This document shows, in pieces, positions 16,689-25,905 of a stretch of 64,000 nucleotides of DNA. The notes beneath the pieces are model-generated. The model worked only from the letters and a program-made list of their open reading frames with translations, searched no databases and was not told where the DNA came from. Both the position numbers and the translations under genes were made by a program. This stretch comes from Streptomyces aurantiogriseus (GTDB lineage Bacteria > Actinomycetota > Actinomycetes > Streptomycetales > Streptomycetaceae). Every line of letters starts with the position of its first letter. Position 1 is the stretch's first letter. Where the stretch lies: contig NZ_BMSX01000030.1 in assembly GCF_014649375.1 (NCBI RefSeq), forward strand, positions 1 through 64,000. Direction: 5' to 3'.

Positions 16689-18209
16689 ATGACAGCAGCT
16701 ATCTCCAGGGGCGGAACCGGACGCAGGGGCGTCGCAACCCTCATATGCAGTGCGCTGGCCGCCGGGGGGCTCGCAGCCGCCGGCGTCGCCACGCTGGAAC
16801 CGGGGGAGGCCGCCGCCTCCAGCCACCGGGAGGCCCCGCTCATCTCGGGGACCCCGCAGTACGACAACACCGACGTGTACGCCTTCGTGAGCCCGGACCA
16901 CCCGGACACGACGACGATCGTCGCGAACTGGACCCCGTTCGAGGAGCCGGCGGGCGGCCCGAACTTCTTCCCGTTCGCCGAGGACGCCCAGTACGACCTG
17001 CACGTCGACAACAACGGTGACGCGAAGGAGGACCTGACCTTCCGTTACACGTTCAAGACGCACACGAAGAACAAGAAGACGTTCCTGTACAACACCGGCG
17101 TGGTCGAGAGCCTGGACGACGCGGACCTGAACATCCTGCAGACGTACGACCTCGAACTCCTCAAGTTGAAGAAGGGGAAGGTCGAGCACAAGACGAAGCT
17201 CGCGGACGACGTGCCCGTGGCGCCGTCGAACGTGGGCAAGGCGTCGATGCCGAACTACAAGAAGCTGCGCGACCAGGCGATCTACAAGCTGTCCAACGGC
17301 GCGAAGACCTTCGCCGGCCAGGCCGACGACCCGTTCTTCCTGGACCTGCGCGTCTTCGACCTGCTGTACGGCGGGAACCTCTCCGAGGTCGGCAACGACA
17401 CCCTCAAGGGCTACAACGTCAACTCGATCGCGCTGCAGGTCCCGAGCGACCTGATCGTCGAGTCGGGGCACCAGCCGATCGTCGGTATCTGGTCCACCAC
17501 CCAGCGTGAGAACGCGGAGGGCTACTACACGCAGGTCTCGCGCCTGGGCATGCCGCTGGTGAACGAGGTCGTCAACCCGATCAAGGACAAGGACAAGTTC
17601 AACGCGTCCGAGCCGAAGGACGACGCCCAGTTCCTGAAGAACGTCACCAACCCCGAGCTGCCGAAGCTCATCGAGGCGATCTACAAGATCAAGGCACCGG
17701 CCGAGCCGCGCAACGACCTCGTCGACGTGTTCCTCAAGGGCGTCAAGGGCCTCAACCAGCCGCCGTACGTGACCCCGTCGGAGGAGCTGCGCCTCAACAC
17801 CTCGATCAAGCCGACCGCCAGCCCGAAGCGGCTCGGTGTGCTCGACGGCGACAACGCCGGCTTCCCGAACGGCCGTCGCCTCACCGACGACGTGATCGAC
17901 GCCTCGCTGCAGGTCGTCGAGGGTGAACTGCTCGGTGCCAAGAACGACCTGGGTGACGCGGTCGACAAGAACGACAAGGAGTTCGAGAAGGCCTTCCCGT
18001 ACGTCGCCCTGCCCACCGAGGGTTCGCGCGGCCCGCTCGCCAAGGGCACCGGCAGCGGCAACGAGGTCCGCAACCAGCTCGGCGACGCCCTCAGCACCGA
18101 CGGCAACACCGGCCTGATCGCCGCCTCCGCGGGCGCCGGCGCGGCCGGAATCCTGCTCATCGGCGGCGGCCTGATGTGGTGGCGCCGGATGCGGGGCCGG
18201 GCGTACTGA
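16689..18209 (+). CDS. DUF4331 family membrane-anchored secreted protein
   Basis: A 506-residue protein of the uncharacterised DUF4331 family. After a signal peptide (to about residue 44, ending EAAA), the mature part begins with the family signature SSHREAPLISGTPQYDNTD, followed by VYAFVSPDHP. The long extracellular domain has many Asp/Lys residues and ends in a C-terminal helix (IAASAGAGAAGILLIGGGLMWW) with a basic tail, so it is membrane-tethered outside the cell. The ATG at 16689 has AGAGGA upstream. It diverges from the SigK-type sigma/anti-sigma operon and precedes the TPR and NicO genes. Function unknown; a role tied to metal handling is suggested only by that company. Confidence 0.9.
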   Translation: MTAAISRGGTGRRGVATLICSALAAGGLAAAGVATLEPGEAAASSHREAPLISGTPQYDNTDVYAFVSPDHPDTTTIVANWTPFEEPAGGPNFFPFAEDAQYDLHVDNNGDAKEDLTFRYTFKTHTKNKKTFLYNTGVVESLDDADLNILQTYDLELLKLKKGKVEHKTKLADDVPVAPSNVGKASMPNYKKLRDQAIYKLSNGAKTFAGQADDPFFLDLRVFDLLYGGNLSEVGNDTLKGYNVNSIALQVPSDLIVESGHQPIVGIWSTTQRENAEGYYTQVSRLGMPLVNEVVNPIKDKDKFNASEPKDDAQFLKNVTNPELPKLIEAIYKIKAPAEPRNDLVDVFLKGVKGLNQPPYVTPSEELRLNTSIKPTASPKRLGVLDGDNAGFPNGRRLTDDVIDASLQVVEGELLGAKNDLGDAVDKNDKEFEKAFPYVALPTEGSRGPLAKGTGSGNEVRNQLGDALSTDGNTGLIAASAGAGAAGILLIGGGLMWWRRMRGRAY

Positions 18210-18227
18210 GCCCTGACCCCCTGAACC

Positions 18228-18258
18228 GGGCCGGGGAGAATCCTGCGCTCCCCGGCCC
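18228..18258 (+). terminator. Hairpin terminator after the DUF4331 gene
   Basis: GGGCCGGGGAG and CTCCCCGGCCC form a perfect 11-bp stem around a 9-base loop, 19 bases past the stop. No U-tract follows, as is common in Streptomyces. Confidence 0.6.
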
Positions 18259-18270
18259 ACCCCACCGACT

Positions 18271-18312
18271 GGCGCGGCCCGCGTACCCATCCCCCACGAC
18301 GCGGGCCGCGCC
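18271..18312 (+). terminator. Second hairpin before the TPR gene
   Basis: A perfect 14-bp stem (GGCGCGGCCCGCGT with its complement) around a 14-base loop lies just after the first hairpin and 48 bases before the TPR start. The tandem pair should strongly limit read-through from DUF4331 into the TPR-NicO genes. Confidence 0.55.
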
Positions 18313-18359
18313 ACCCCCACACCAGCAGGACGATCCACCCAGGCGACCGAGGAGAGGGC

Positions 18360-20141
18360 ATGTCCCCGCGTACGAACGACGGCGAACCGGAGCGCGAGCA
18401 CCCGGCCGACGGGCCGGGCCCCGAGCACCACGCCCGCCAGGACGGCGAGCCGGAGAGCGGGGCCGCCGAGGAGTCGTCGCAGGCATCCGGCAGGGGAGCC
18501 ACCACCCCGGAGGCCACCGCACCTCGCACCGCGGCCGACGCCGAGGGGCCGGGCGAGGCGCGGGACGGGAAGGACGCCGGGACCGGCACCGAAAGCGCTG
18601 TGGAGACGCAGGGGGCCGAGGGCGCGCAGGCCGCTCCGGGTGCCGCCGAGAACGTCCAGGAAGCGCATGCGGGCGCCGGGACCGCGCAGGACACCGAGGG
18701 CGCTCCGGAGGCCGACGCCTCGGACCCGGCCCCGCAGGACACCACTCCCCGTACCGAGGAGGCCGTCGACCTCCGGGTCGCCGCCGTCCGCCGGGTCGCC
18801 GCCGCCGGTCGTCGCTGGCGGTCCGTCCAGCTCGGGGCCTGTGCGGCCATGCTGGCCATCGGGCTCACCGCCGGGGCGATCGCGTTCGGGGCGGTGCGGG
18901 ACGGCAAGGAGACGCCGGTCGCCGCGGCCGCGGCGGTTGCGCCGGGGCTGCTCGCGGGGGCCGGCCTCGACACCGGGATCACCTCGCTGCAGGCCCATCT
19001 GCGCGCCCAGCCCAGGGACTTCGGTGGCTGGGCCACCCTCGGGCTCGCCTACGTCGAGCAGGCCCGGACCAACGGTGACCCGTCCCGCTATCCGCAGGCC
19101 GAGCAGGCCCTGAAGCGCTCGCTGAAGCTGCGTCCCGGCAACGACCAGGCCCTGTCCGTCCGTGCCGCCCTCGCCGCGGCCCGCCACGACTTCACCGGCG
19201 CACTGAAGTACGCCGACCAGGCACTGAAGCAGAACCCCTACAGCGAACGCGCCCTGTGCTCCCGTATCGACGCGCTCGTCGAGCTCGGCCGGTACGAGGA
19301 CGCCGAACGGGCGGCCGAGACGGCCGACGAACGGCGGCCGGGCGTACCGGTGTTCACGCGGTACGCGTACGTCCACGAGCTGCGCGGCGACGTCGCCACC
19401 GCCCGCCGGGTCCTGGACCGGGCCCTCGCGGCCTCGACCACACCCGGAGACATCGCCTACGTGGCCACCCAGCTCGGTCAGCTCGTCTCGAGCCAGGGCG
19501 ACCACACCGGCGCGCTCACCTTCTACGCCCGCGCCCTCGCCGCCGACGAGAACTACCTCCCGGCGCTCGAGGGCCGCGCCCGCGCCCAGGCGGCGGGCGG
19601 CCAACAGGCGGAAGCGATCGAGGGGTTGGAGAACGTCGTCGCCCGCTTCCCGCTCCCCGGCCCGCTCGTCGAACTCGGCGAGCTGTACGAGGCCCGGGGC
19701 GGCGAGGGCGACGCGGCGAAGGCCGAGGACCAGTACACGCTCGTCGACGCCTGGACCGCCCTCGCCCGCGCCAACGGCGTCAACGCCGACCTCGACACCG
19801 CGCTCGCCGCCGCCGACCACGGCGACAGGGCGGCGGCCCTGCGCGCGGCCCGCGCCGAGTGGGCCCGCCGCCACACCGTGCACACCGCGGACGCCCTCGC
19901 CTGGGCCCTGCACGTCAACGGCAGGGACGAGGAAGCCCTCCCCTACGCCCGGCAGGCCACGGCCACCGGCTACCGCAACGCGACCTTCCTCTACCACCGC
20001 GGTCTGATCGAACGCGCCACGGGCCACGCGGAAGACGCCCGGACCCACCTCACGGCGGCCCTGAAGCTGAACCCCGGCTTCTCGCCCCTGGGCGCCCGGG
20101 AGGCCCGTACCGCACTGAAGACGCTGGAGGCGGCCAAGTGA
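18360..20141 (+). CDS. Membrane-anchored tetratricopeptide repeat protein
   Basis: A 593-residue protein. The first 140 residues are low-complexity and acidic (EPERE, GPGPE and similar). One membrane helix lies at about residues 157-180 (LGACAAMLAIGLTAGAIAFGAV), and the remainder is a solenoid of TPR units (for example YPQAEQALKRSLKLRPGNDQAL, then ALKYADQALKQNPYSERAL). The ATG at 18360 follows GAGGAGAGG. TPR domains scaffold protein complexes; here the repeats are probably outside the membrane, since the N-terminus lacks a signal peptide and the helix can act as an anchor. The next gene overlaps as GTGA, so they are translated together. Confidence 0.85.
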   Translation: MSPRTNDGEPEREHPADGPGPEHHARQDGEPESGAAEESSQASGRGATTPEATAPRTAADAEGPGEARDGKDAGTGTESAVETQGAEGAQAAPGAAENVQEAHAGAGTAQDTEGAPEADASDPAPQDTTPRTEEAVDLRVAAVRRVAAAGRRWRSVQLGACAAMLAIGLTAGAIAFGAVRDGKETPVAAAAAVAPGLLAGAGLDTGITSLQAHLRAQPRDFGGWATLGLAYVEQARTNGDPSRYPQAEQALKRSLKLRPGNDQALSVRAALAAARHDFTGALKYADQALKQNPYSERALCSRIDALVELGRYEDAERAAETADERRPGVPVFTRYAYVHELRGDVATARRVLDRALAASTTPGDIAYVATQLGQLVSSQGDHTGALTFYARALAADENYLPALEGRARAQAAGGQQAEAIEGLENVVARFPLPGPLVELGELYEARGGEGDAAKAEDQYTLVDAWTALARANGVNADLDTALAAADHGDRAAALRAARAEWARRHTVHTADALAWALHVNGRDEEALPYARQATATGYRNATFLYHRGLIERATGHAEDARTHLTAALKLNPGFSPLGAREARTALKTLEAAK

Positions 20142-21862
20142 AAGCCCGTCGTGTGTTCGCCTCCTGCGCGGCCGTCCTGACGGCCGGCTGCGCGCTCGCG
20201 CTGATCCCTTCCACCAGCGCGAGCGCGCACCCCCTCGGCAACTTCACCGTCAACCGCTACGACGGCCTGGTCGCCGCCCCCGGGCAGCTCCGCGTCGACC
20301 ACGTCGAGGACCTCGCCGAGATCCCGGCGACCCAGGCCGAGCGCGACGTCGAACGGCTCGGCCTGACCGAGTGGGCGCGGCAGCGCTGCGCCACGGCCGC
20401 CACGGACAGCAGACTGACCGTCGACGGCCGCGCGGTCGCCCTCACGGCCGGCGCCGCGAAGGCGGTCGTACGGCCCGGGCAGGCCGGTCTCGACACCCTG
20501 CGCGTGGAGTGCCGGCTGACGGCTCCGCTGCCCGAGGACGAGACGGTCTCGCTCGCCTTCCGGGGCGCGGGCGCCTCCTCCGGGCCCGGCTGGCGGGAGA
20601 TCACCGCGCGCGGCGACCGGATGACGCTCACCGACTCCGACGTGCCGACCGAGTCCGTGTCGGACGAACTCGCCGACTATCCCCAGGAGTTGCTCTCCTC
20701 CCCCGCCGACACCGCGACCGCGTCCCTGCGGGTGCGGCCCGGCGGCGCCGCCCTCGCCGAGGGGGAGCGGGACGCGCCCGCCGCGTCCGTCCTGCCCCGC
20801 GGGGTCGACCGCTGGACGCGGGCTCTGGACAGCCTGGTCGCCCGGCAGGACCTCACCCTCGGCTTCGCCGCGCTGGCGCTGGTCATCGCGGTCGGCCTGG
20901 GCGCGATGCACGCGGTCGCCCCGGGCCACGGCAAGACCATCATGGCCGCGACCGCCGCCGCCCGGGGCGGCAAGGCCCGGATGAAGGACGTCCTGCCCCT
21001 GGCCGCGTCGGTCACGGTCACCCACACCCTGGGCGTGGTCGCCCTCGGCCTCCTGGTCACCGCCGGTTCGGCCGCGGCCCCCTCGGTGATCGCCTGGCTG
21101 GGCCTGGCCAGCGGTGCCCTGGTCCTCGTCGCGGGCGGGACGCTGGTCCGCCGCGCCTGGCACAACCGGGGACACGGGCACGGCCACACCCACAGCCACG
21201 GCGGTCACACCCATACCCATGGCCCGGGCGGTCACGTCCACACCCATGGCCCGGGCGGTCACACCCACCCGCACAGCCCCGGCGACGATCACCCGCACGG
21301 CCACGACCACGACCATGCCGAGGCCCCCGAGCGCCGGCTTGTCCTCGCCGGCGCGCACGCCGCGCCACACGCCCCCGCGCCTGTGAAAGCCCCGGCACAC
21401 CCCCACGATCACGACCACAGCCACGATCACGCCCACAGCCACGACCACGGTCACCACCATCACGGTGACACCCACACCCACACCCACGGCGGCTCCACCC
21501 ACACCCACTCCACCGCCCCCACGCTTCGCGGCACGATCCTCCTCGGCTTCGCCGGGGGTCTCGTCCCCAGCCCCTCCGCCGTCGTCGTGCTCGTCGGCGC
21601 GGCGGCGCTCGGGCACGCCTGGTTCGGTCTGCTGCTGGTCGTCGCGTACGGCGTCGGCCTCGCGCTGACCCTCACCGCCGCCGGGTTCGCCGTGGTCAGG
21701 CTGGGTACCGGCGCGGCCCGCTTCCTGGACCGCTCCCCCCGCTGGACCACGCACCCGACCGTGGCGCTGGTCCGCCGGAACATGCCCCTGTGGTCCGCGC
21801 TCGTCGTCGTGGCCCTCGGGGTCGGACTGGTGCTCAAGGGGGCCGCATCCGTCCTCGCCTGA
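20138..21862 (+). CDS. NicO/RcnA-type nickel-cobalt exporter with N-terminal extracytoplasmic domain and His-rich loop
   Basis: A 574-residue membrane protein starting with GTG overlapping the TPR stop. A signal peptide is followed by an extracytoplasmic domain of about 200 residues opening HPLGNFTVNRYDGL. The membrane part (from about residue 240) contains the NicO signature HAVAPGHGKT. Between helices lies a loop of about 110 residues with dozens of His (GHGHTHSHGGHTHTHGPGG type repeats), then LGFAGGLVPSPSAVVVLVGA, the second family motif. Characterised relatives (RcnA) export Ni2+ and Co2+; the His loop should bind such metals. Together with DUF4331 and TPR partners it may form a surface metal-handling system. 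Confidence 0.85.
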   Translation: MKARRVFASCAAVLTAGCALALIPSTSASAHPLGNFTVNRYDGLVAAPGQLRVDHVEDLAEIPATQAERDVERLGLTEWARQRCATAATDSRLTVDGRAVALTAGAAKAVVRPGQAGLDTLRVECRLTAPLPEDETVSLAFRGAGASSGPGWREITARGDRMTLTDSDVPTESVSDELADYPQELLSSPADTATASLRVRPGGAALAEGERDAPAASVLPRGVDRWTRALDSLVARQDLTLGFAALALVIAVGLGAMHAVAPGHGKTIMAATAAARGGKARMKDVLPLAASVTVTHTLGVVALGLLVTAGSAAAPSVIAWLGLASGALVLVAGGTLVRRAWHNRGHGHGHTHSHGGHTHTHGPGGHVHTHGPGGHTHPHSPGDDHPHGHDHDHAEAPERRLVLAGAHAAPHAPAPVKAPAHPHDHDHSHDHAHSHDHGHHHHGDTHTHTHGGSTHTHSTAPTLRGTILLGFAGGLVPSPSAVVVLVGAAALGHAWFGLLLVVAYGVGLALTLTAAGFAVVRLGTGAARFLDRSPRWTTHPTVALVRRNMPLWSALVVVALGVGLVLKGAASVLA

Positions 21863-21914
21863 GCTACGTTTGTGGAGGTATTCACCCGGATGCGAAGGGG
21901 GAATGGGGTGCGCG

Positions 21915-23543
21915 GTGTCCGAAGAACCGGGCAGTGAGCGTCTGATCGCGGGCCGCTACCGTCTGCTGTCCCCGCTCGGCGAGGGCGGCATGGGCACGGT
22001 GTGGCGGGCCCGGGACGAGGTGCTGCACCGCGAGGTCGCCGTCAAGGAGGTGCGCGCCCCGGCCGGGCTGCCCACGAGCGACGTCGAGCGGCTGTACGCC
22101 CGGCTGGAGCGCGAGGCCTGGGCCGCCGCCCGGGTCGCGAACCGGAACGTGGTGACGGTGTACGACGTGGCCACGCAGGACGGGCGGCCGTGGATCGTCA
22201 TGGAGCTCGTGCGCGGCATCTCGCTGGCCGATCTGCTCGACGCCGAGGGACCGTTGGAGCCGGCCCGGGCCGCGCACATCGGCGCCGAGGTGCTGGCCGC
22301 GCTGCGGGCGGCGCACGAGGCGGGCGTCCTGCACCGGGACGTGAAACCGGCCAACGTGCTGATGTCGAACGACGGCCGGGTCGTGCTCACCGACTTCGGT
22401 ATCGCCACCGTCGAGGGCACCTCCGCGCTGACCATGACCGGCGAGGTCATCGGCTCCCCCGAATTCCTCGCGCCGGAGCGCGCGCTGGGGCGCACCCCGG
22501 GTCCCGAGTCGGACCTGTGGTCGCTGGGCGTGCTGCTGTACGCGGCGGTCGAGGGCAACTCCCCCTTCCGGCAGAACACCCCGCTGAGCACCCTGCGTGC
22601 CATCGTCGACGAGGAGCTGCCGCCGCCGCGCCGGGCGGGTCCGCTCGCCCTCGTGATCGAGGGTCTGCTGCGCAAGGACCCGGCCGAGCGGCTGCCGGCC
22701 GACCTCGCCGAGCAGGACCTGAGAGTCGTCGCCGCTGGGGGTACCCCCTCCGGGGGAGGCACCCCGTACGCCGGCACCGTCCCGACGACGCCGTACACGC
22801 CGACGGTCGCGGGCCTGCCGGCGACGGGGGGCACGGAACCGTTCACCCAGCGGCAGCCGGCGCCGCCGCCTATGTGGACCGGGCCCGCGACGACCACCAG
22901 GACCGAGCCGGACGGCAACCGGCGTACCGCCGGCGTGCTGATCGCCGGCGTGGTGGCCGTGGCGCTGGCGGTGTCCGGGCTGACGTACGCGCTGCTGAAC
23001 CGGGGCGACGGGAACGACGGCGCGAGCGGGGGCGTCACCAACAGCCAGTCGCAGGGGGTGAGTCCGTCCGCGTCGCCCGAGGAGAGCGCCACTGAGAGCA
23101 GTGAGGAGCCCTCGCCGAGTCCGAGTGTCAGCGAGAGCGCCACGAGCGAGGCTCCGCCGCAGTCCGTCGCGGTCACCGTCACCGGGGCGCACACGGACTA
23201 CGCGGGAGCCTGTCCGCCGCCGGACGAGGGGGCGCCCGCCTTCACGGCGACCATCACGGTGGGCCGGCTGCCCGCACAGGTGTCCTACCGGTGGGTGACG
23301 GAGGACGGTGAGCTCGCGGACTCGGGCTGGAAGACGCTCGACTTCCCGGCGGACGGCGGGAAGTCGAAGCAGGACAAGGTGATCGTGACGACGTACGCGG
23401 AGAGCGGGACGTACCGGAACTCCATCGGTGTCGAGGTGCGTGAGCCGCAGCGGACGACGTCCAACTCGGTGCCGTTCTCGGTGACGTGTGAGACGGAGGC
23501 CCCGTCGGGCGAGGCCTCCCCCTCCGCGTCACCCTCGGAGTGA
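21915..23543 (+). CDS. Transmembrane Ser/Thr protein kinase with Ig-like extracellular domain
   Basis: A 542-residue PknB-type kinase. The catalytic domain (about residues 14-270) is intact: GEGGMGTVW, VAVKEV, HRDVKPANVL, TDFGIA, and a Thr-rich activation loop (SALTMTGEVIGSPEF). A Pro/Thr linker, a membrane helix at about 335-357 and a Ser/Glu-rich linker precede a C-terminal domain of about 110 residues with two Cys, likely an Ig-like sensor and not PASTA repeats. I chose GTG at 21915, with GGGG at correct spacing; ATG at 21903 is an alternative. Ligand and substrates unknown. Confidence 0.9.
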   Translation: MSEEPGSERLIAGRYRLLSPLGEGGMGTVWRARDEVLHREVAVKEVRAPAGLPTSDVERLYARLEREAWAAARVANRNVVTVYDVATQDGRPWIVMELVRGISLADLLDAEGPLEPARAAHIGAEVLAALRAAHEAGVLHRDVKPANVLMSNDGRVVLTDFGIATVEGTSALTMTGEVIGSPEFLAPERALGRTPGPESDLWSLGVLLYAAVEGNSPFRQNTPLSTLRAIVDEELPPPRRAGPLALVIEGLLRKDPAERLPADLAEQDLRVVAAGGTPSGGGTPYAGTVPTTPYTPTVAGLPATGGTEPFTQRQPAPPPMWTGPATTTRTEPDGNRRTAGVLIAGVVAVALAVSGLTYALLNRGDGNDGASGGVTNSQSQGVSPSASPEESATESSEEPSPSPSVSESATSEAPPQSVAVTVTGAHTDYAGACPPPDEGAPAFTATITVGRLPAQVSYRWVTEDGELADSGWKTLDFPADGGKSKQDKVIVTTYAESGTYRNSIGVEVREPQRTTSNSVPFSVTCETEAPSGEASPSASPSE

Positions 23544-23547
23544 CGGC

Positions 23548-24354
23548 TCAGGCCACGCCGTTGAAGACGGGCAGATAGCCACCCGACTGGCCGGATGCGG
23601 TCGGGTGGTACGACTCGCCGATGTTGAGCCAGTTGACGCTGTGCAGCCAGGCGCTGCCGGAGCAGATCTCGTGGCCGGTGAAGGTGGTGCGGACGTCACC
23701 GAAGGCGAAGCCGTGGGCGGCGGCGCGCTTGGCGATGGCGGTGTTGAGGTGGTCGGCCGCGTTGTTGATGGCGGTGCGTTTGGTCCCGGACAGGCCCAGG
23801 CAGGCCGTGCCGAGCTGGTAGAAGCGGGGGTAGCCGATGACGACGACACGGGCGCCGGGTGCCTTGCCGCGGATCGCCGAGTAGACGCTGTCGAGTTTGC
23901 CGGGGAGTGTCGAGTCGACGTAGGCGCGGGCGGTGTTGATGCGGTTGACGCAGGTGCTGTCGGAGCTGGTCACGCAGGTGGTCATGACGTCGGCGAAGCC
24001 CGCGTCGTTGCCGCCGACGGTGATCGAGACCAGCGCGGTGGAGGAGTTGAGCGGTCCGAGCTGACCGGTGAGAACATCACCCGTTCGGGCGCCGGAGCAG
24101 GCGGTGAACGCGAAGGACGTGGGGGCGTGCGCGGTGTTCCACAGGTACGGGTAGGCCTTGGTGCTGCGCTTGCAGTTGCCGCTGGAGCTGATGTAGCTGC
24201 CGGCCCCGACGCCGGAGGAGTAGGAGTCGCCGAGCGCCACATAGCCGCCGGTCGCGGCGAGTTGGGCGCTCTGCGCCGAGGCGGCCCCGGTGAGGGCGGC
24301 GCCGACGGCGAGGAGGAGAGAGCTGACGAATACGACAAGTCGGGAACGTCTCAT
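23548..24354 (-). CDS. Secreted SGNH/GDSL esterase
   Basis: A 268-residue extracellular lipase/esterase of the SGNH fold. After a signal peptide the block I motif ALGDSYSSG supplies the catalytic Ser; block III is VGGNDAGF (Asn), and the catalytic His lies in ESYHPTASGQ near the C-terminus. Six Cys should give three disulfides. The ATG at 24354 has GGAGG four bases upstream. Length and motifs match the characterised S. coelicolor SCO1725-type esterase as I recall it. It is convergent with the kinase gene, four bases between stops. Confidence 0.93.
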   Translation of the reverse strand: MRRSRLVVFVSSLLLAVGAALTGAASAQSAQLAATGGYVALGDSYSSGVGAGSYISSSGNCKRSTKAYPYLWNTAHAPTSFAFTACSGARTGDVLTGQLGPLNSSTALVSITVGGNDAGFADVMTTCVTSSDSTCVNRINTARAYVDSTLPGKLDSVYSAIRGKAPGARVVVIGYPRFYQLGTACLGLSGTKRTAINNAADHLNTAIAKRAAAHGFAFGDVRTTFTGHEICSGSAWLHSVNWLNIGESYHPTASGQSGGYLPVFNGVA

Positions 24355-24663
24355 GGAACCTCCGTTTAGCAGGATCTCTGCCACAACCGTCGTAGCAACT
24401 ACGCGTGTTGACGGGAAGTGCTCATGTCAAGTCTTTTCGTGCCGTAACACGACTGATCATGCCCGCCTTGTTACGTGGCCATGTCAAATTTGTTGACAAC
24501 GCTTCAACTCTCTTGTTCTACGCCTGTAGATGGCAGAAGCTTTGCCTCAGCCGAGAGCGGTACGCCGCGACGCTCGACGCCGTGTGCGCGAGACACCGCG
24601 CGCATCCCCCACAGACGTGCGCCCCACCCGGGCGCGCGCCGCCTAGAGGAGGACTCCCTCGTA
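24355..24663. other. Divergent promoter region, esterase and subtilisin
   Basis: The 309 bases between the two divergent secreted-enzyme genes are relatively AT-rich around 24400-24530 (GTCAAGTCTTTTCGTGCC, TTGTTGACAACG). Both promoters should lie there. No unambiguous sigma hexamers or palindromes were assigned. A ribosome site (AGAGGAGGA) precedes the subtilisin ATG at 24664. Confidence 0.35.
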
Positions 24664-25872
24664 ATGGCACAACTTCGCAGCAACAAGGTCCGCGTCACCG
24701 CCGCCGCCACCGTGGTGGCCGCCGCCCTCGTCGGCGGGCTCACCGCGCTCCCCGCCCAGGCCGCCCCCGCCGAGGGCAAGGTGCTCGCGGCCGGCTCCCC
24801 CACCGCCGTCAAGGACAGCTACATCGTCACGCTGAAGCAGGACGCGGGCTTCAAGGCGTCCTCGGCGACCGGCAAGGACCTCATCAAGGAGTACGGCGGC
24901 ACGGTGAAGAAGACGTTCGGCGCCGCGCTGAACGGCTACACCGCCACCCTCTCCGCCGCCGAGGCGAAGAGACTCGCCGCGGACCCGGCGGTCGCCACCG
25001 TCGAGCAGGACCAGACGGTCCACGTGGCCGACACCACGCAGTCGAGCGCCCCGTGGGGCCTGGACCGCATCGACCAGACCTCGCTTCCCCTGTCCGGCAC
25101 GTACACCTACCCGGACAACGGCGGCAGCGGCGTGACGGCCTACGTCATCGACACCGGCGTCCGCATCACGCACTCCCAGATCAGCGGCCGGGCCACCAAC
25201 GGCTACGACGCCGTCGACGGCGACAACGTCGCCCAGGACGGCAACGGCCACGGCACCCACGTCGCCACCACGATCGCGGGCACCACCTACGGCGTCGCCA
25301 AGAAGGCGAAGATCGTGGCGGTCCGGGTGCTGAACAACTCCGGCTCCGGCACGACGGCCGGCGTGATCGCGGGCATCGACTGGGTGACGGCGAACCACTC
25401 CGGCCCCTCGGTCGCCAACATGTCGCTCGGCGGCGGCGTCTCCACCACCCTGGACGCGGCCGTGCGCCGCTCCATAGCCAGCGGCGTCACCTACGCCGTC
25501 GCGGCGGGCAACAGCAGCACCACCGCCTCCTCGTCCTCCCCGGCGCGCGTCACCGAGGCCATCACGGTCGGCGCCACCACCAGCACCGACGCCAAGGCCA
25601 GCTACTCCAACTACGGCTCGGCCCTGGACATCTTCGCCCCCGGCTCCTCCATCACGGCCGGCTGGTACACCAGCGACACCGCGACCAACACCATCTCCGG
25701 TACGTCGATGGCGACCCCGCACGTGGCGGGCGCGGCCGCGATCTACCTGGCGAGCCACACCTCGGCCACCCCGGCCCAGGTCGCCACGGCGCTCGTCAAC
25801 GGCTCGACCACCGGCAAGGTGACCAGCGCGGGCACCGGCTCGCCGAACCGTCTGCTGAAGATCGTTCCGTGA
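24664..25872 (+). CDS. Secreted subtilisin-family (S8) serine protease
   Basis: A 402-residue preproenzyme. The signal peptide ends about residue 34 (TALPAQA), an I9-type propeptide (about 48-120, SYIVTLKQDAG) acts as chaperone and inhibitor, and the catalytic domain of about 275 residues carries the triad in YVIDTGV (Asp), NGHGTHVA (His) and GTSMATPHVAG (Ser), with the oxyanion Asn in AAGNSS. It resembles extracellular proteinase K-like enzymes of streptomycetes. A strong hairpin terminator follows. Confidence 0.95.
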   Translation: MAQLRSNKVRVTAAATVVAAALVGGLTALPAQAAPAEGKVLAAGSPTAVKDSYIVTLKQDAGFKASSATGKDLIKEYGGTVKKTFGAALNGYTATLSAAEAKRLAADPAVATVEQDQTVHVADTTQSSAPWGLDRIDQTSLPLSGTYTYPDNGGSGVTAYVIDTGVRITHSQISGRATNGYDAVDGDNVAQDGNGHGTHVATTIAGTTYGVAKKAKIVAVRVLNNSGSGTTAGVIAGIDWVTANHSGPSVANMSLGGGVSTTLDAAVRRSIASGVTYAVAAGNSSTTASSSSPARVTEAITVGATTSTDAKASYSNYGSALDIFAPGSSITAGWYTSDTATNTISGTSMATPHVAGAAAIYLASHTSATPAQVATALVNGSTTGKVTSAGTGSPNRLLKIVP

Positions 25873-25905
25873 TTCAACGCCGCTGAGGCGGCAGTGAGTT
25901 GACCC

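Noticed and set aside
16659..20048. A 1129-residue open frame on the minus strand across DUF4331 and TPR genes
   Set aside because: It is the antisense shadow of two well-supported plus-strand genes; composition is that of third-position GC bias and no family match is visible.
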